Positions 26,116 to 34,648 of a DNA stretch of 64,000 bases are shown piece by piece. The stretch spans positions 1 through 64,000 of the forward strand of contig JAGWTC010000003.1 in NCBI GenBank assembly GCA_028869135.1. The letters are read 5' to 3'. The stretch comes from Rhodocyclaceae bacterium (GTDB lineage: Bacteria > Pseudomonadota > Gammaproteobacteria > Burkholderiales > Rhodocyclaceae). The notes under the pieces were generated by a model, which saw only the letters and a list, made by a program, of their open reading frames with translations, searched no databases and had not been told where the DNA came from. Position numbers and translations under genes: made by a program. The stretch's first letter is position 1. Each line of letters opens with the position of its first letter.

Positions 26116-28482
26116 ATGCCTCACGACAATCATGCCGCACATGGCCATGGTGCTCACCATCACGCAGCGCACGACCATGGCGTTTCACCCCCAGATGGAT
26201 TAAAGGATCCGGTTTGCGGCATGAGCGTCACTGAGAACTCGGCGTTCCAGACACGTCATGGCGGCAAAACCTATTATTTCTGCAGCGAGAAGTGCCAGCA
26301 CAAATTTTCCGCCAATCCCAACCAATATACGTCTCAGGCAAATCCCTCGGCAGAAGAGGCATTCAAGGCTGATGCCGCACCTGGAACCATCTATACCTGC
26401 CCGATGCATCCTGAGATTCGTCAGGATAAACCGGGCAACTGTCCAAAATGCGGGATGACACTGGAGCCGCTATTGCCAGAGCTTGAGGAAGAAGAAAATC
26501 CTGAGCTCAAGGACTTCCAGCGCCGTTTCAGGTGGACGCTGCCGCTAACCCTCATCGTTTTTGTGCTTGCCATGTTCGGCCACCGCCTGCAGTGGATGGA
26601 TATGACGGTTCAAAGCTGGGTCGAGCTGGTACTTGGCACGCCGGTCGTGCTGTGGGCGGGCTGGCCTTTTTTCTCGCGGGGCTGGCAGTCGGTCGTTCAT
26701 CGCAACCCCAATATGTGGACACTGATCGGCCTTGGTACAGGTGCCGCCTATGTGTACAGCGTCGTCGCCACGGTAGCACCAAACGTATTTCCCCAGTCGT
26801 TCGTCTCCATGGGGCGCGTTGCCGTCTACTTTGAGGCTGCCGTCGTCATCATCTCCCTCACCTTGCTTGGTCAGGTGCTGGAGCTAAAGGCACGTTCGCA
26901 AACTTCGGCGGCGATCCGCGCACTGCTCGGCTTGGCACCTAAGACCGCCCGCCGCATTCGTGAAGATGGAGCGGAAGAAGACGTACCGCTGGCACACATC
27001 CACGTCGGCGATCTGCTGCGCATCCGTCCAGGCGAAAAGGTACCCGTCGACGGTGCCGTCGTCGAGGGCAATAGCGCCGTCGATGAGTCCATGTTGACCG
27101 GGGAGCCAATCCCTGTCACCAAGCGAGTCGGCGACAAGGTTATCGGCGCTACGCTCAATACGAGCGGCGCCCTGGTGATGCAATCCGAGCGCGTCGGTGC
27201 TGCCACCATGCTAGCACAGATTGTGCAGATGGTGGCTCAGGCACAGCGTTCCAAGGCGCCCATGCAGCGTCTTGCCGATGTCGTCGCTGGCTATTTCGTC
27301 ATGGTCGTTGTCGCCATTGCTATGGTGACACTCTTGGTTTGGGGAATCTGGGGTCCGGAGCCAAGCTGGGTATATGGCCTGATCAACGCCGTTGCGGTGC
27401 TCATCATCGCTTGCCCCTGCGCGCTGGGTCTCGCCACGCCGATGTCCATCATGGTCGCGACTGGCAAAGGCGCGACGCACGGCGTGCTGTTCAGGGATGC
27501 AGCCGCCATCGAGAATTTACGCAAAGTCACGACCCTGATCGTGGACAAGACCGGAACGCTCACCGAAGGCCGTCCAGCCTTTGACCGTGTCGTTCCGGCT
27601 GCCGGCTACGCCGAACTGGACGTCTTGCGGTTTGCCGCTAGTCTTGATCAGGGCAGCGAGCACCCTTTGGCAGACGCCATCGTGCAGGCAGCTCGAGTCC
27701 GCAATTTGAATCTGGCCCAGGCCGAAGAGTTCGAGTCCTCGTCCGGTATAGGCGTACGTGGTCGAGTCGAAGGCAAACACCTAGCGCTGGGTAATACCGT
27801 CTTGATGGAGCAGCATGGCGTAGATGTCGCGCCCTTGGTACCGCAAGCCGAGCAATTGCGCGGCGAAGGCGCCAGCGTCATATATCTCGCCATTGATGGT
27901 GCTTTGGCCGGTCTTTTGGCCGTATCCGATCCGGTCAAAAAGAGCACTCCGGAGGCGCTGGAGACGCTGAGGCAATCTGGCTTACGCATTGTTATGGCGA
28001 CAGGCGACGGAGAAACGACCGCGAAAGCCGTCGGCGCCCGTCTAGGTATCCAGGAAGTCCATGGTGAGGTCAAGCCGGCGGACAAGCTGCAACTGGTGGA
28101 ACGCCTACAGAAGGAAGGACAGGTCGTCGCCATGGCTGGCGATGGCATCAACGATGCGCCGGCGCTGGCTAAGGCTGACGTCGGCGTCGCCATGGGTACG
28201 GGCACCGATGTCGCCATGAACAGTGCCCAGGTCACCCTCGTCAAGGGCGACCTGCGCGGTATCGCAACGGCTCGTCGTCTGTCAGAGGCCACGATCCGTA
28301 ACATGCGTCAAAACCTGATGTTCGCCTTCCTCTACAACGCACTTGGCATTCCGATCGCCGCCGGCATTCTCTATCCGGTGACAGGCTGGTTGCTATCGCC
28401 ATTGATTGCAGCCCTGGCGATGAGCCTCAGCTCAGCATCGGTGATAGCGAATGCATTGCGTTTGCGCAGTGGCGAAGCTTAG
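26116..28482 (+). CDS. copF: Copper-exporting P1B-type ATPase
   Basis: 788 aa. The His-rich N-terminus ([20 protein letters not shown]) precedes a YHS domain (DPVCGMSV ... YYFCSEKC) and a heavy-metal-binding segment (YTCPMHPEI ... CPKCGM). The core has CPC at C433-P434-C435, phosphorylation site D477 (DKTGT), HP motif (EHPLA) and hinge [10 protein letters not shown], with eight membrane helices. It pumps Cu(I) from cytoplasm to periplasm at the cost of ATP. No CxxC HMA domain is present; the YHS/HMBD pair replaces it. AGGAG precedes the ATG. Confidence 0.95.
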   Translation: MPHDNHAAHGHGAHHHAAHDHGVSPPDGLKDPVCGMSVTENSAFQTRHGGKTYYFCSEKCQHKFSANPNQYTSQANPSAEEAFKADAAPGTIYTCPMHPEIRQDKPGNCPKCGMTLEPLLPELEEEENPELKDFQRRFRWTLPLTLIVFVLAMFGHRLQWMDMTVQSWVELVLGTPVVLWAGWPFFSRGWQSVVHRNPNMWTLIGLGTGAAYVYSVVATVAPNVFPQSFVSMGRVAVYFEAAVVIISLTLLGQVLELKARSQTSAAIRALLGLAPKTARRIREDGAEEDVPLAHIHVGDLLRIRPGEKVPVDGAVVEGNSAVDESMLTGEPIPVTKRVGDKVIGATLNTSGALVMQSERVGAATMLAQIVQMVAQAQRSKAPMQRLADVVAGYFVMVVVAIAMVTLLVWGIWGPEPSWVYGLINAVAVLIIACPCALGLATPMSIMVATGKGATHGVLFRDAAAIENLRKVTTLIVDKTGTLTEGRPAFDRVVPAAGYAELDVLRFAASLDQGSEHPLADAIVQAARVRNLNLAQAEEFESSSGIGVRGRVEGKHLALGNTVLMEQHGVDVAPLVPQAEQLRGEGASVIYLAIDGALAGLLAVSDPVKKSTPEALETLRQSGLRIVMATGDGETTAKAVGARLGIQEVHGEVKPADKLQLVERLQKEGQVVAMAGDGINDAPALAKADVGVAMGTGTDVAMNSAQVTLVKGDLRGIATARRLSEATIRNMRQNLMFAFLYNALGIPIAAGILYPVTGWLLSPLIAALAMSLSSASVIANALRLRSGEA

Positions 28483-28581
28483 AACCGAGCCTACGCATTT
28501 ACGTAGACTCATCTCATCCACTGACGTCGGCAAGGTATGCAGTTTGCATCGTTTTGGGCTCCACTCAACCAGGAGAATCTC

Positions 28582-28959
28582 ATGAACGGAAACAATGTAC
28601 TTCGTAAGTCAGCGGCAGGCGTCGGTCTGATGGCGGCACTACTGTGTGCCAGTGTCGGCAACGTCGCGTTCGCCCAATCGTCGGCCGACCAGCATCATGC
28701 CAAGGACGACAGCGGCATGACGATAGACAGCGCCATGCAAGGAATGCGACAGCGCATGGACGGAATGAAGATGACCGGCGATACCGACAAGGATTTTGTG
28801 ACAATGATGCGGTCGCATCACCAAAGCGGCATCGACATGGCCAAGGCCGAACTGGCGAACGGCAAGGATGCAGAGGCTAAGAAAATGGCGCGCAAGATCA
28901 TCGATGCCCAAACGAAGGAAATCGCCGGGTTCGATAAATGGCTTAAGAATCATCCGTGA
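28582..28959 (+). CDS. DUF305 (CopM-like) secreted protein
   Basis: 125 aa from the ATG at 28582, which follows CCAGGAG; a frame from 28537 is less likely. A signal peptide (to AFAQS) precedes a DUF305 domain with the conserved MMRSHHQSGIDMAKAEL and MARKIIDAQTKEIAGF. The Met/His pattern (SAMQGMRQRMDGMKM) fits Cu(I)/Ag(I) binding as shown for CopM of cyanobacteria. It is 99 bp after the ATPase gene and probably ends the cop operon. Confidence 0.88.
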   Translation: MNGNNVLRKSAAGVGLMAALLCASVGNVAFAQSSADQHHAKDDSGMTIDSAMQGMRQRMDGMKMTGDTDKDFVTMMRSHHQSGIDMAKAELANGKDAEAKKMARKIIDAQTKEIAGFDKWLKNHP

Positions 28960-29097
28960 GCACGCCGTACGTGCCCTGAGGGTGGCCGATTCGGCTAAAG
29001 GTAGGTGTTTAATTGAGCCGGTCGGCCTGTTCTGAATAGTAGGGTTGCCTTTCGATAGCTTAGATCGACCGCGTCACCTCGAAATCCCATGACCAGA

Positions 29098-30375
29098 CTA
29101 AATCAGCCGGATGCGCTTGGAGTGTTCGACTACATCACTCAGGTTGTAATTCTTGGCAGGCCGACGCAGTCGACCATCGGCGTTGCAGACGATGATGTCC
29201 TGCGACTGGTGGAGCACCTTCAGTGCCTCAAGATAGTGTTGCGTGGAGCCAGGGGATCGGCTAGCCGACTGATAGACCAATTCCCTGACGGTAATCGGCT
29301 GTCCTAAACCCGTCACGACTTGGCCAAGGTGCTCATGAATCCCTTCGATACAGCGCTGCCGTGAATCGGGCCCGAAATCAAACGGAGATTGCTGCGTGTA
29401 ACAATCATCCTTGTTGGCGTCGTACCCCTGCATGAACACACCGGGCTCCAGTTCGTGCCCAAATTCGGTGGCATGGTCCCAGTGCAGGTCCTTCATGACC
29501 TCATGCGCTTTGTAGTGATTCGACAGATGGATCAACCAGTAGTCCCAGGTGTTGCTTCCCAGCGGCCGGACAAAGAAGAGTGTGGCGAACTGCGCACCGG
29601 TTTCGGTCTTGATGCCATGGGCAACATGCCGCTGCAGAATTTGTCGCCAGCGCTGTGAGTCGGTCGCCTTGAGCGTGGCAATCTGATCCCAGGGAATGTG
29701 TTTTTCCAGACCAATCCGGGCCATCGGCTTACGATTGGCCGCATGGTCGGAAATATAGGTCAGGAGCGAACCTACATTGAAGGTGAGGATGATTTCGCTA
29801 CCTTTTAGGTCTCTCATGAGACCGGCCATCTCGGCCATGGGCAGATCATTGTAGTTGTATTGGTCGAGAACAAAAATGGCCCGCTCGCCGAACTTTCGTT
29901 GCTTGATCTCGGCCCGGATGCGCGGCAATTCGCTGAGGAAGTCTGCGCAACGCACAGAAGTGCGCTGTTTATCCTCCAGGTCAATGGCGTTTTCATCGGC
30001 GCGGCCGTTGAGCCAGTAGTTCAGATAGTCGATTGTCTTCGACTCGATATCGATGAAATCGTAATTCACGCTTATCTCGCGCGGCTTGTTGCGCCCGAGA
30101 TTGAGAAGTGCGCGGGCTTCGCGGACTGCTCGCATCATCAACAGGGGTGAGCCATCCACCAAGGCCTTCGTGTCTTCCTCTTCATAACAGCCGCCCCCGC
30201 TGAAGCCGTCGACCAACGTTAGCTGCAATTTCGGGATGTGGGCCTGCGACATCAAGGTCTGGATGTAGTTGCGAACATAGTTCTCAATGATCCGGTGCTT
30301 GACCGCACTATGTTGCTCCAGTACGGGTGGAGGCGAACCTATCTCCCAGATGTACTTGTTTTCTTTTTTGGCCAT
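29098..30375 (-). CDS. tcmP: Three-Cys-motif partner protein TcmP
   Basis: 425 aa with a segment LTLVDGFSGGGCYEEE near residue 55, resembling the SAM-binding or nuclease-like start of TcmP proteins, and FVLDQYNYNDLP further on. The family is named for pairing with DUF5131/Gp37-Gp68 proteins, which carry a three-Cys motif; exactly such a gene is 6 bp upstream. The C-terminal 70 residues look like a winged helix (ITVRELVYQSASRSPGST). The biological role of the pair is not established, and defence or DNA/RNA modification has been suggested by context only. Confidence 0.82.
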   Translation of the reverse strand: MAKKENKYIWEIGSPPPVLEQHSAVKHRIIENYVRNYIQTLMSQAHIPKLQLTLVDGFSGGGCYEEEDTKALVDGSPLLMMRAVREARALLNLGRNKPREISVNYDFIDIESKTIDYLNYWLNGRADENAIDLEDKQRTSVRCADFLSELPRIRAEIKQRKFGERAIFVLDQYNYNDLPMAEMAGLMRDLKGSEIILTFNVGSLLTYISDHAANRKPMARIGLEKHIPWDQIATLKATDSQRWRQILQRHVAHGIKTETGAQFATLFFVRPLGSNTWDYWLIHLSNHYKAHEVMKDLHWDHATEFGHELEPGVFMQGYDANKDDCYTQQSPFDFGPDSRQRCIEGIHEHLGQVVTGLGQPITVRELVYQSASRSPGSTQHYLEALKVLHQSQDIIVCNADGRLRRPAKNYNLSDVVEHSKRIRLI

Positions 30376-30381
30376 CGCCGG

Positions 30382-31128
30382 TCAGGCTCCCAAGGCTTGC
30401 GCAGGCATTTCATCCCATGTGCGGCCGTGCAACTCGCGACCGTTGTGTTTCTTGGCGCGTTTTACGCCGTCTGCACCCCAGCCACCCCATTGCTTGAAGA
30501 AGAAGGCAACCCCGGCATCCTCGCACTGTGCCCGGATTGAGTCGACCCATTCGATCTTCATCGGTCGGGCCTTGGGCCCGGATTCGCCACCGACGATGAC
30601 CCAGTGGATATGGTCCAGATTGAGGAGGCCTACATCTTCCAGCAGCGGCTCGACGGACAGGAAACGGATAGCGGCATTCACCTTGCGCAGGTGATCAATA
30701 CGCGGCACGCCGTATTTTTTGTCTTCAACCGACACCCCAAGCCAGGCGTTTGCCGGTGCCTTTTTCGTGCGAAAAATCTCGGCCATGCGATCAGCCCGCT
30801 TGGTGAGAATCTGGAAGGTATGCCAATGCGCCTGCTCGATAATGTCGAAGACCTGTTTGATGTACTCAGTCGGTACATCCTCATGAAAGAGGTCGGACAT
30901 GGAGTTCACAAAGTAGGTGGTCGGCGTCTTGCGCAGCAACGGGTCCCGCAGACGTTGCGGCAAGAGCGTGAGCTCGAAGCCGTTCTCGTAGCCCGGCGTT
31001 CGCATTGCCTGCAGGCGACCAGCCATGCCCTCGGCATAGCAGTGCTTGCAGCCAGGTGAGATTTTGGTGCACCCGACAGTAGGGTTCCAGGTACGCTCGG
31101 TCCATTCAATCTTGCTAACGGTAGTCAT
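30382..31128 (-). CDS. DUF5131 (phage Gp37/Gp68 family) three-Cys-motif protein
   Basis: 248 aa. The N-terminus has the three-Cys motif C-x7-C-x2-C in VGCTKISPGCKHCYAE with SKIEWTERTWNPT before it, and VIVGGESGPKARPM later, all typical of PF07505. The fold is likely a TIM-barrel related to radical-SAM or photoproduct-lyase-like enzymes, with the Cys binding a metal cluster. It overlaps the RHH gene by 4 bp and is 6 bp before tcmP. The enzymatic reaction is unknown. Confidence 0.88.
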   Translation of the reverse strand: MTTVSKIEWTERTWNPTVGCTKISPGCKHCYAEGMAGRLQAMRTPGYENGFELTLLPQRLRDPLLRKTPTTYFVNSMSDLFHEDVPTEYIKQVFDIIEQAHWHTFQILTKRADRMAEIFRTKKAPANAWLGVSVEDKKYGVPRIDHLRKVNAAIRFLSVEPLLEDVGLLNLDHIHWVIVGGESGPKARPMKIEWVDSIRAQCEDAGVAFFFKQWGGWGADGVKRAKKHNGRELHGRTWDEMPAQALGA

Positions 31129-31349
31129 AGGTCGCCTTTCCCGTGAGTGTGCTGTTCATCCTGCAATTTGGCAATTGCCATTTCAATGACTGCCGATTGG
31201 CCCAATGACAGCTCTGCGCACAAAGTCTGCAATTGATCAGCCGCATGTGCGGATAACCAAGTTTGGAGACGGTGATCGCCAGCCTCGCGCCTTCGTGCGC
31301 GAAAGCCACGCTGGGCGCTGGAAATCTGCTCTTGGCGCTTTTGGGTCAT
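31125..31349 (-). CDS. Small ribbon-helix-helix-like regulator
   Basis: 74 aa. A basic N-terminus (QRGFRARRREAGDHR) is followed by RLQTWLSAHAADQLQTLC and LSLGQSAVIEMAIAKL, which fit the strand-helix-helix of RHH/Arc-type repressors. It overlaps the DUF5131 start by 4 bp. A perfect 17-bp palindrome lies over its own promoter, so autorepression of the three-gene cassette is likely. The ATG at 31349 is only 5 nt from the -10, so the message is probably leaderless. Confidence 0.7.
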   Translation of the reverse strand: MTQKRQEQISSAQRGFRARRREAGDHRLQTWLSAHAADQLQTLCAELSLGQSAVIEMAIAKLQDEQHTHGKGDL

Positions 31350-31354
31350 TGCAA

Positions 31355-31381
31355 AGTATATGTTTGATTACAGTGTAATCA
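31355..31381 (-). promoter_or_regulatory. Promoter and operator of the RHH-DUF5131-tcmP cassette
   Basis: On the minus strand TATACT (31355-31360) serves as -10. TGATTACA-C-TGTAATCA, a perfect 17-bp palindrome at 31365-31381, occupies the spacer and -35 region. The -35 itself is weak, leaving the promoter open to tight repression. Confidence 0.65.
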
Positions 31382-31493
31382 TAGCAAAGCCCGCGTGTTT
31401 TTGGAGCGGAGGCGGTTTTCCAACCTCAAATCGGCTTCACAGCGAATAATCAGACATTATCCATTCTTATATTTTGGCGTTTTAGCGCTCAAA

Positions 31494-31533
31494 TTGACAG
31501 GGTAAATAGTATGTAATATCGTAGTATGTAATA
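31494..31533 (+). promoter_or_regulatory. tnpT promoter with repeated operator
   Basis: TTGACA (31494-31499), 17 bp, then TATCGT (31517-31522). TAGTATGTAATA occurs at 31507-31518 and 31522-31533 (period 15), overlapping the -10. KfrA-type proteins repress their own promoters, so these repeats are candidate TnpT sites. The segment also contains the possible recombination half-site 31496-31520. Confidence 0.55.
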
Positions 31534-31558
31534 CAGTACGAAATAAACGGAGGCGACC

Positions 31559-32590
31559 ATGGCACGAGGCGGCATCTACAAATCCGAGGTAATCCGGGCG
31601 CGTACTACGTTACTTTCGCGCGGCATCTATCCATCCATTGATTCGGTTCGGCAAGAGCTGGGCAATACCGGCTCGAAGGCCACCATTCATCGCTTTCTGA
31701 AGGAAATCGAGGAAGAGGAAGGTGGCAAGACCGGAGGCAAAGTGGCCATCAGTGAAGCCCTCCAGGACCTCGTGGCACGGCTGGCCGAACGCCTCATTCA
31801 GGAAGGGGAAGGCCGGATCACTGAATTGGTCGCCAAACATGCGGAAGAGCTGGACAAGCTCCAGCAGGCATTGAGCGCGGCCCAAGCCCATAGCACCGCC
31901 GTGGAGAACGAGCTTTTGGAAGCGACGTCAGAGGTGGTGCAGGAGCAGAAAAATCATGAACGCACCGCGGAGCGGCTTCGCGTCGAAAGCCTGGCTTTAG
32001 CCAAGGTGAGGCAGCAGGTCACCGATCTGGAGGAGCGCTTGGCAGAGCAGGAAACGCATCGGCAATCCTTGGAGGAAAAACATGCGCATGCGCGTGAAGC
32101 GCTTGAGCACTTCCGGACCGCGGCCAAGGAACAGCGTGAACAAGATCTACGGCAGCACGAACAGCAGGTGCAGTATCTACAAGGGGAGATCAAGACACTC
32201 AAGGGCAGTTTGACCCAAGCGCAGTTGGCGGCGGCCGACAGCAACAAAGAAAACGCTCGACTGGTAGGGGAGCTTTCGCGGGCAGAGCGATCGCTGCATG
32301 ACGCGAAGGCCGAGCTGAGAGCACTACAAGGTGTGCAAACCGAGCTCGGATCCGCGCAGCATCAAGTAGAGCGCCTTGGACGGCAGGTTGTCGAGCTTGA
32401 GGCGCAGGTCGCCGAACAGAAAAGCCGCAATCAGACCCTGGAAAGCGCTCGCGCGAAGGATCAGACCCAGATTCAGGAATTGAGAATCGAGCTGGGCGCG
32501 GCCAGAGCGGCAGTTGAGGCCCAAACCCAACTCACGGACAAAATTCAATCGTGGTTAAAGCCGAACCCACCGGCGCCGGTGGCGGGTTGA
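31559..32590 (+). CDS. tnpT: TnpT/KfrA-like coiled-coil DNA-binding protein
   Basis: 343 aa. The N-terminal KfrA DNA-binding domain (ARGGIYKSEVIRARTTLLSRG, GNTGSKATIHRFLKEIE, given in parts) covers about 1-60. From about 70 to 325 it is one continuous coiled coil rich in Glu, Gln, Arg and Leu. TnpT of Tn4651 has this build and helps TnpS resolve cointegrates. GGAGG precedes the ATG. Its position near the right transposon end but 15.2 kb from tnpS is unlike Tn4651, where the two are neighbours. A plasmid-type KfrA is the alternative reading. Confidence 0.8.
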   Translation: MARGGIYKSEVIRARTTLLSRGIYPSIDSVRQELGNTGSKATIHRFLKEIEEEEGGKTGGKVAISEALQDLVARLAERLIQEGEGRITELVAKHAEELDKLQQALSAAQAHSTAVENELLEATSEVVQEQKNHERTAERLRVESLALAKVRQQVTDLEERLAEQETHRQSLEEKHAHAREALEHFRTAAKEQREQDLRQHEQQVQYLQGEIKTLKGSLTQAQLAAADSNKENARLVGELSRAERSLHDAKAELRALQGVQTELGSAQHQVERLGRQVVELEAQVAEQKSRNQTLESARAKDQTQIQELRIELGAARAAVEAQTQLTDKIQSWLKPNPPAPVAG

Positions 32591-32652
32591 TCCTTAAATT
32601 CTTGGGAAGTGGCATGTGATTCACATGCTTATCGCAAGATAGTCCACGGTCG

Positions 32653-32694
32653 TAGGCGCGCTGACAGGAGCACACTGTTGGGAGGGGCGCAATT
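32653..32694 (+). repeat. 42-bp direct repeat, right copy
   Basis: Matches 124-165 at 37 of 42 positions. It ends 21 bp before the GTG start at 32716 and so may be promoter or operator DNA of that gene. Confidence 0.6.
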
Positions 32695-32715
32695 TCGAGC
32701 TGAGGTACCGGCAAG

Positions 32716-33702
32716 GTGGACAAACCATTCATCCGAACTGCACAGGATTTACGAAAGTTACCGAACTACTTAGAGTCGGTTGATCCTCAAGCGCAGCCAT
32801 TATCCAAAATCCTAGTTGGTTATTTTCTTGAGACCGAACATTTGTGCGGCCTCAAAAGCTGTCACCAGCCGCATAAGGAAGGGTTTCTGGTCGAGCTTGA
32901 AAATGGCAAGCTAACCAACGTCGGCTGGAAATGTGGCGAACGATTCGGGGATAGGTTTGCGCTGGAGCGAACCAAGTACGCTGAGCGTGAGTTGCGACCC
33001 AAAGCCATTCGCACAATTCAGGATGCGATGGCCAAAATTCGAGCGATGAAGGAAGAGCTTGCGACGCTTGCATCTGATGCCGATCGTCTCAGCCAGTGCA
33101 AGCAGGGAATGCGCAATCAGTTGCCCAAACTCTATAAAGAGTTAGACCGCCGCGCCCATAGCGGGAATGCCCAAGTTGTCGAGCAAGTTGAGCGTACGAA
33201 ACAAGAGATCGACAACCTTTACGAAATGAACCCTGGAGCCGGCCGCGAACGCTTCCGTTACCGTGAGGAGGCTCGCGGCATATTGCCTGGCCTACATGTC
33301 ATTTCGGACAATATCCGTGAAAACGTGATCGTCCAGTTGACTGGCAAGGCCGAGACGTTGCTGACCGCTGACATCGGGCCGCTCTCTACCGATAAGTTAT
33401 TGGACTGGGAGCGGTGGGCGCTTCGGTTCGATAGCATGGTAGAGCGTGCTCATGCCACGGTGAAGGGTGGCACTCAGCTATTTTCACCGGAGAGTTTCCG
33501 GCTGATGTCGTATCTCACAACCGTCCATACGGAGCGGAGCGCGTTATCGAAACTGACCTCTGAAGCGTTGCTGAAGGATGTGGCGGCTCCTAAGGATGCC
33601 GGCAAACCGACGGCCGAACCACTCAAGCTGTCCAAGAAGCAACAGGACATTCAGAAGAGGCTAGAGGCGACCCTTAGAAATGCAAAGCGCCTTGGTTATT
33701 AG
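32716..33702 (+). CDS. Unrecognised protein with putative zinc-binding Cys/His segment
   Basis: 328 aa from a GTG start; GAGG lies 11 nt upstream. Residues of about 40-80 contain Cys and His spaced as in a zinc ribbon (EHLCGLKSCHQPH ... GWKCGERFG). A helical, charged middle (LRPKAIRTIQDAMAKI, EQVERTKQEIDNLY) and Lys-rich C-terminus (SKKQQDIQKRLEATLRNAKRLGY in part: KKQQDIQKRLEATL) follow. No membrane segment or signal. It sits between tnpT and the right transposon end. The Cys segment and charge suggest nucleic-acid binding; no family is recognised. Confidence 0.7.
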   Translation: MDKPFIRTAQDLRKLPNYLESVDPQAQPLSKILVGYFLETEHLCGLKSCHQPHKEGFLVELENGKLTNVGWKCGERFGDRFALERTKYAERELRPKAIRTIQDAMAKIRAMKEELATLASDADRLSQCKQGMRNQLPKLYKELDRRAHSGNAQVVEQVERTKQEIDNLYEMNPGAGRERFRYREEARGILPGLHVISDNIRENVIVQLTGKAETLLTADIGPLSTDKLLDWERWALRFDSMVERAHATVKGGTQLFSPESFRLMSYLTTVHTERSALSKLTSEALLKDVAAPKDAGKPTAEPLKLSKKQQDIQKRLEATLRNAKRLGY

Positions 33703-33747
33703 CGTTTCCTGGCTGGATATCGGGTCAGGATGGCTAGTTTGTCGGCC

Positions 33748-33820
33748 GCAAAGGCGCGTGGTTAAGCGGAATTTAAGCTAACCGCCAAAATCTGCACGAA
33801 AAGTACGGCAACCCTAGGAT
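33748..33820 (-). repeat. Inner right terminal-repeat copy (diverged)
   Basis: A 73-bp sequence whose reverse complement begins GGGTTGCCGTACTTTTCGTG and continues GGCGGTTAGCTTAAA. It is repeated 89 bp further right at 33837-33906. It differs from the left end at more positions than the outer copy does, so it may belong to a different, related element or be a leftover of an earlier end. Confidence 0.7.
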
Positions 33821-33836
33821 GGCACGGTTGGTGACT

Positions 33837-33906
33837 GCAAAGGCACGTGGTTAAGCGGAATTTCAGCTAACCGCCAAATTCAGCACGAAAAGTACGGGAA
33901 TCCTAT
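33837..33906 (-). repeat. Outer right terminal inverted repeat
   Basis: Its reverse complement starts ATAGGATTCCCGTACTTTTC and matches the left end at 172 with about two mismatches over the first 43 bp. With the left end it bounds a 33.7-kb segment. Immediately outside, base composition drops to very AT-rich (33907-33960) before the chromosomal stress cluster. The gap 33703-34057 contains only these repeats, the AT-rich stretch and the sigma-54 promoter of the next gene. Confidence 0.75.
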
Positions 33907-33988
33907 TTCTTGTTTATGCTTTTATTTTACATAATATACATTATACGTACTTAAACATTTACTAAACATTCCTCCAGCGCGGCTTCCC

Positions 33989-34004
33989 GGGACCGGGGAT
34001 TGCA
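33989..34004 (+). promoter_or_regulatory. Sigma-54 promoter of the outer-membrane barrel gene
   Basis: GGGACCGGGGATTGCA has the -24 GG and -12 GC ten bases apart and a full TTGCA. Against TGGCACG-N4-TTGCA it mismatches at positions 1, 4 and 5. It lies 54 bp before the start at 34058. Confidence 0.65.
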
Positions 34005-34057
34005 TTGGCGGCCCTGTCTGTGTCTGTCATAGACGATCCGACCACAAAGGAGAAGGC

Positions 34058-34648
34058 ATGAACCATCGACATCTCATCAAATATCTCAGCCTGACTGCCA
34101 TGCTGGCCCCGCTGGCTGGCTTTGCGCAGACCGCGCCAAACAATCAGGCACAAGGCAAATCGTGGTTGCCATATACCTACAATGGGTACTGGGGCGTCAA
34201 TCTCGGGGCGCCGGATTATGAGAAGCACTGCGCCGCCGGCTTTGGCTGCAACGATCCGGATGTCGGTGGAAAAATCTATATCGGTGGTCAGTTCAATCAA
34301 TGGCTAGGTGCGGAAATCGGCTATATCAATGTCGGCAAGTTTGATCGCAACGGTGGCGATACCACCGCTCAGGGCGTCAATATCAGCCTCGTCGGCACCG
34401 TTCCCGTCAATAATGTCTTCAGCGTCTTTGGCAAGGTCGGCACTACCTATGGCTGGACCAAGACCGAAGGCGCGATTGCGCCTACCGGAAAGAAGGATGA
34501 TTTCGGGCTCAGCTACGGCGCCGGCTTGGGTTTCAATCTGTCCCCGCAGACGCAACTGCTGGTCGAGTGGGACCGCCACAACTTCAAGTTCGTGGACGAC
34601 AGGGCCGATGTAGATATGTACTCCGTCGGTTTGAAGGTCCGCTTCTAG
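34058..34648 (+). CDS. Outer-membrane beta-barrel protein
   Basis: 196 aa. A signal peptide (MNHRHLIKYLSLTAMLAPLAGFAQ) is followed by alternating strands (YWGVNLGAPDY, KIYIGGQFNQWLGAEIGYINVG, quoted in part) and a C-terminal Phe (YSVGLKVRF), typical of eight-stranded OmpA-like/OmpX barrels. Two Cys (KHCAAGFGCND) may form a loop disulphide. GGAG precedes the ATG. Likely an envelope-stress surface protein of the sigma-54 cluster. The stop overlaps that of the convergent gene within CTAG. Confidence 0.8.
   Translation: MNHRHLIKYLSLTAMLAPLAGFAQTAPNNQAQGKSWLPYTYNGYWGVNLGAPDYEKHCAAGFGCNDPDVGGKIYIGGQFNQWLGAEIGYINVGKFDRNGGDTTAQGVNISLVGTVPVNNVFSVFGKVGTTYGWTKTEGAIAPTGKKDDFGLSYGAGLGFNLSPQTQLLVEWDRHNFKFVDDRADVDMYSVGLKVRF

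Noticed and set aside
28960-29097. Further small gene or repeat between DUF305 and tcmP
   Set aside because: No frame with a start and ribosome-binding site, and no terminal-repeat-like sequence was found.
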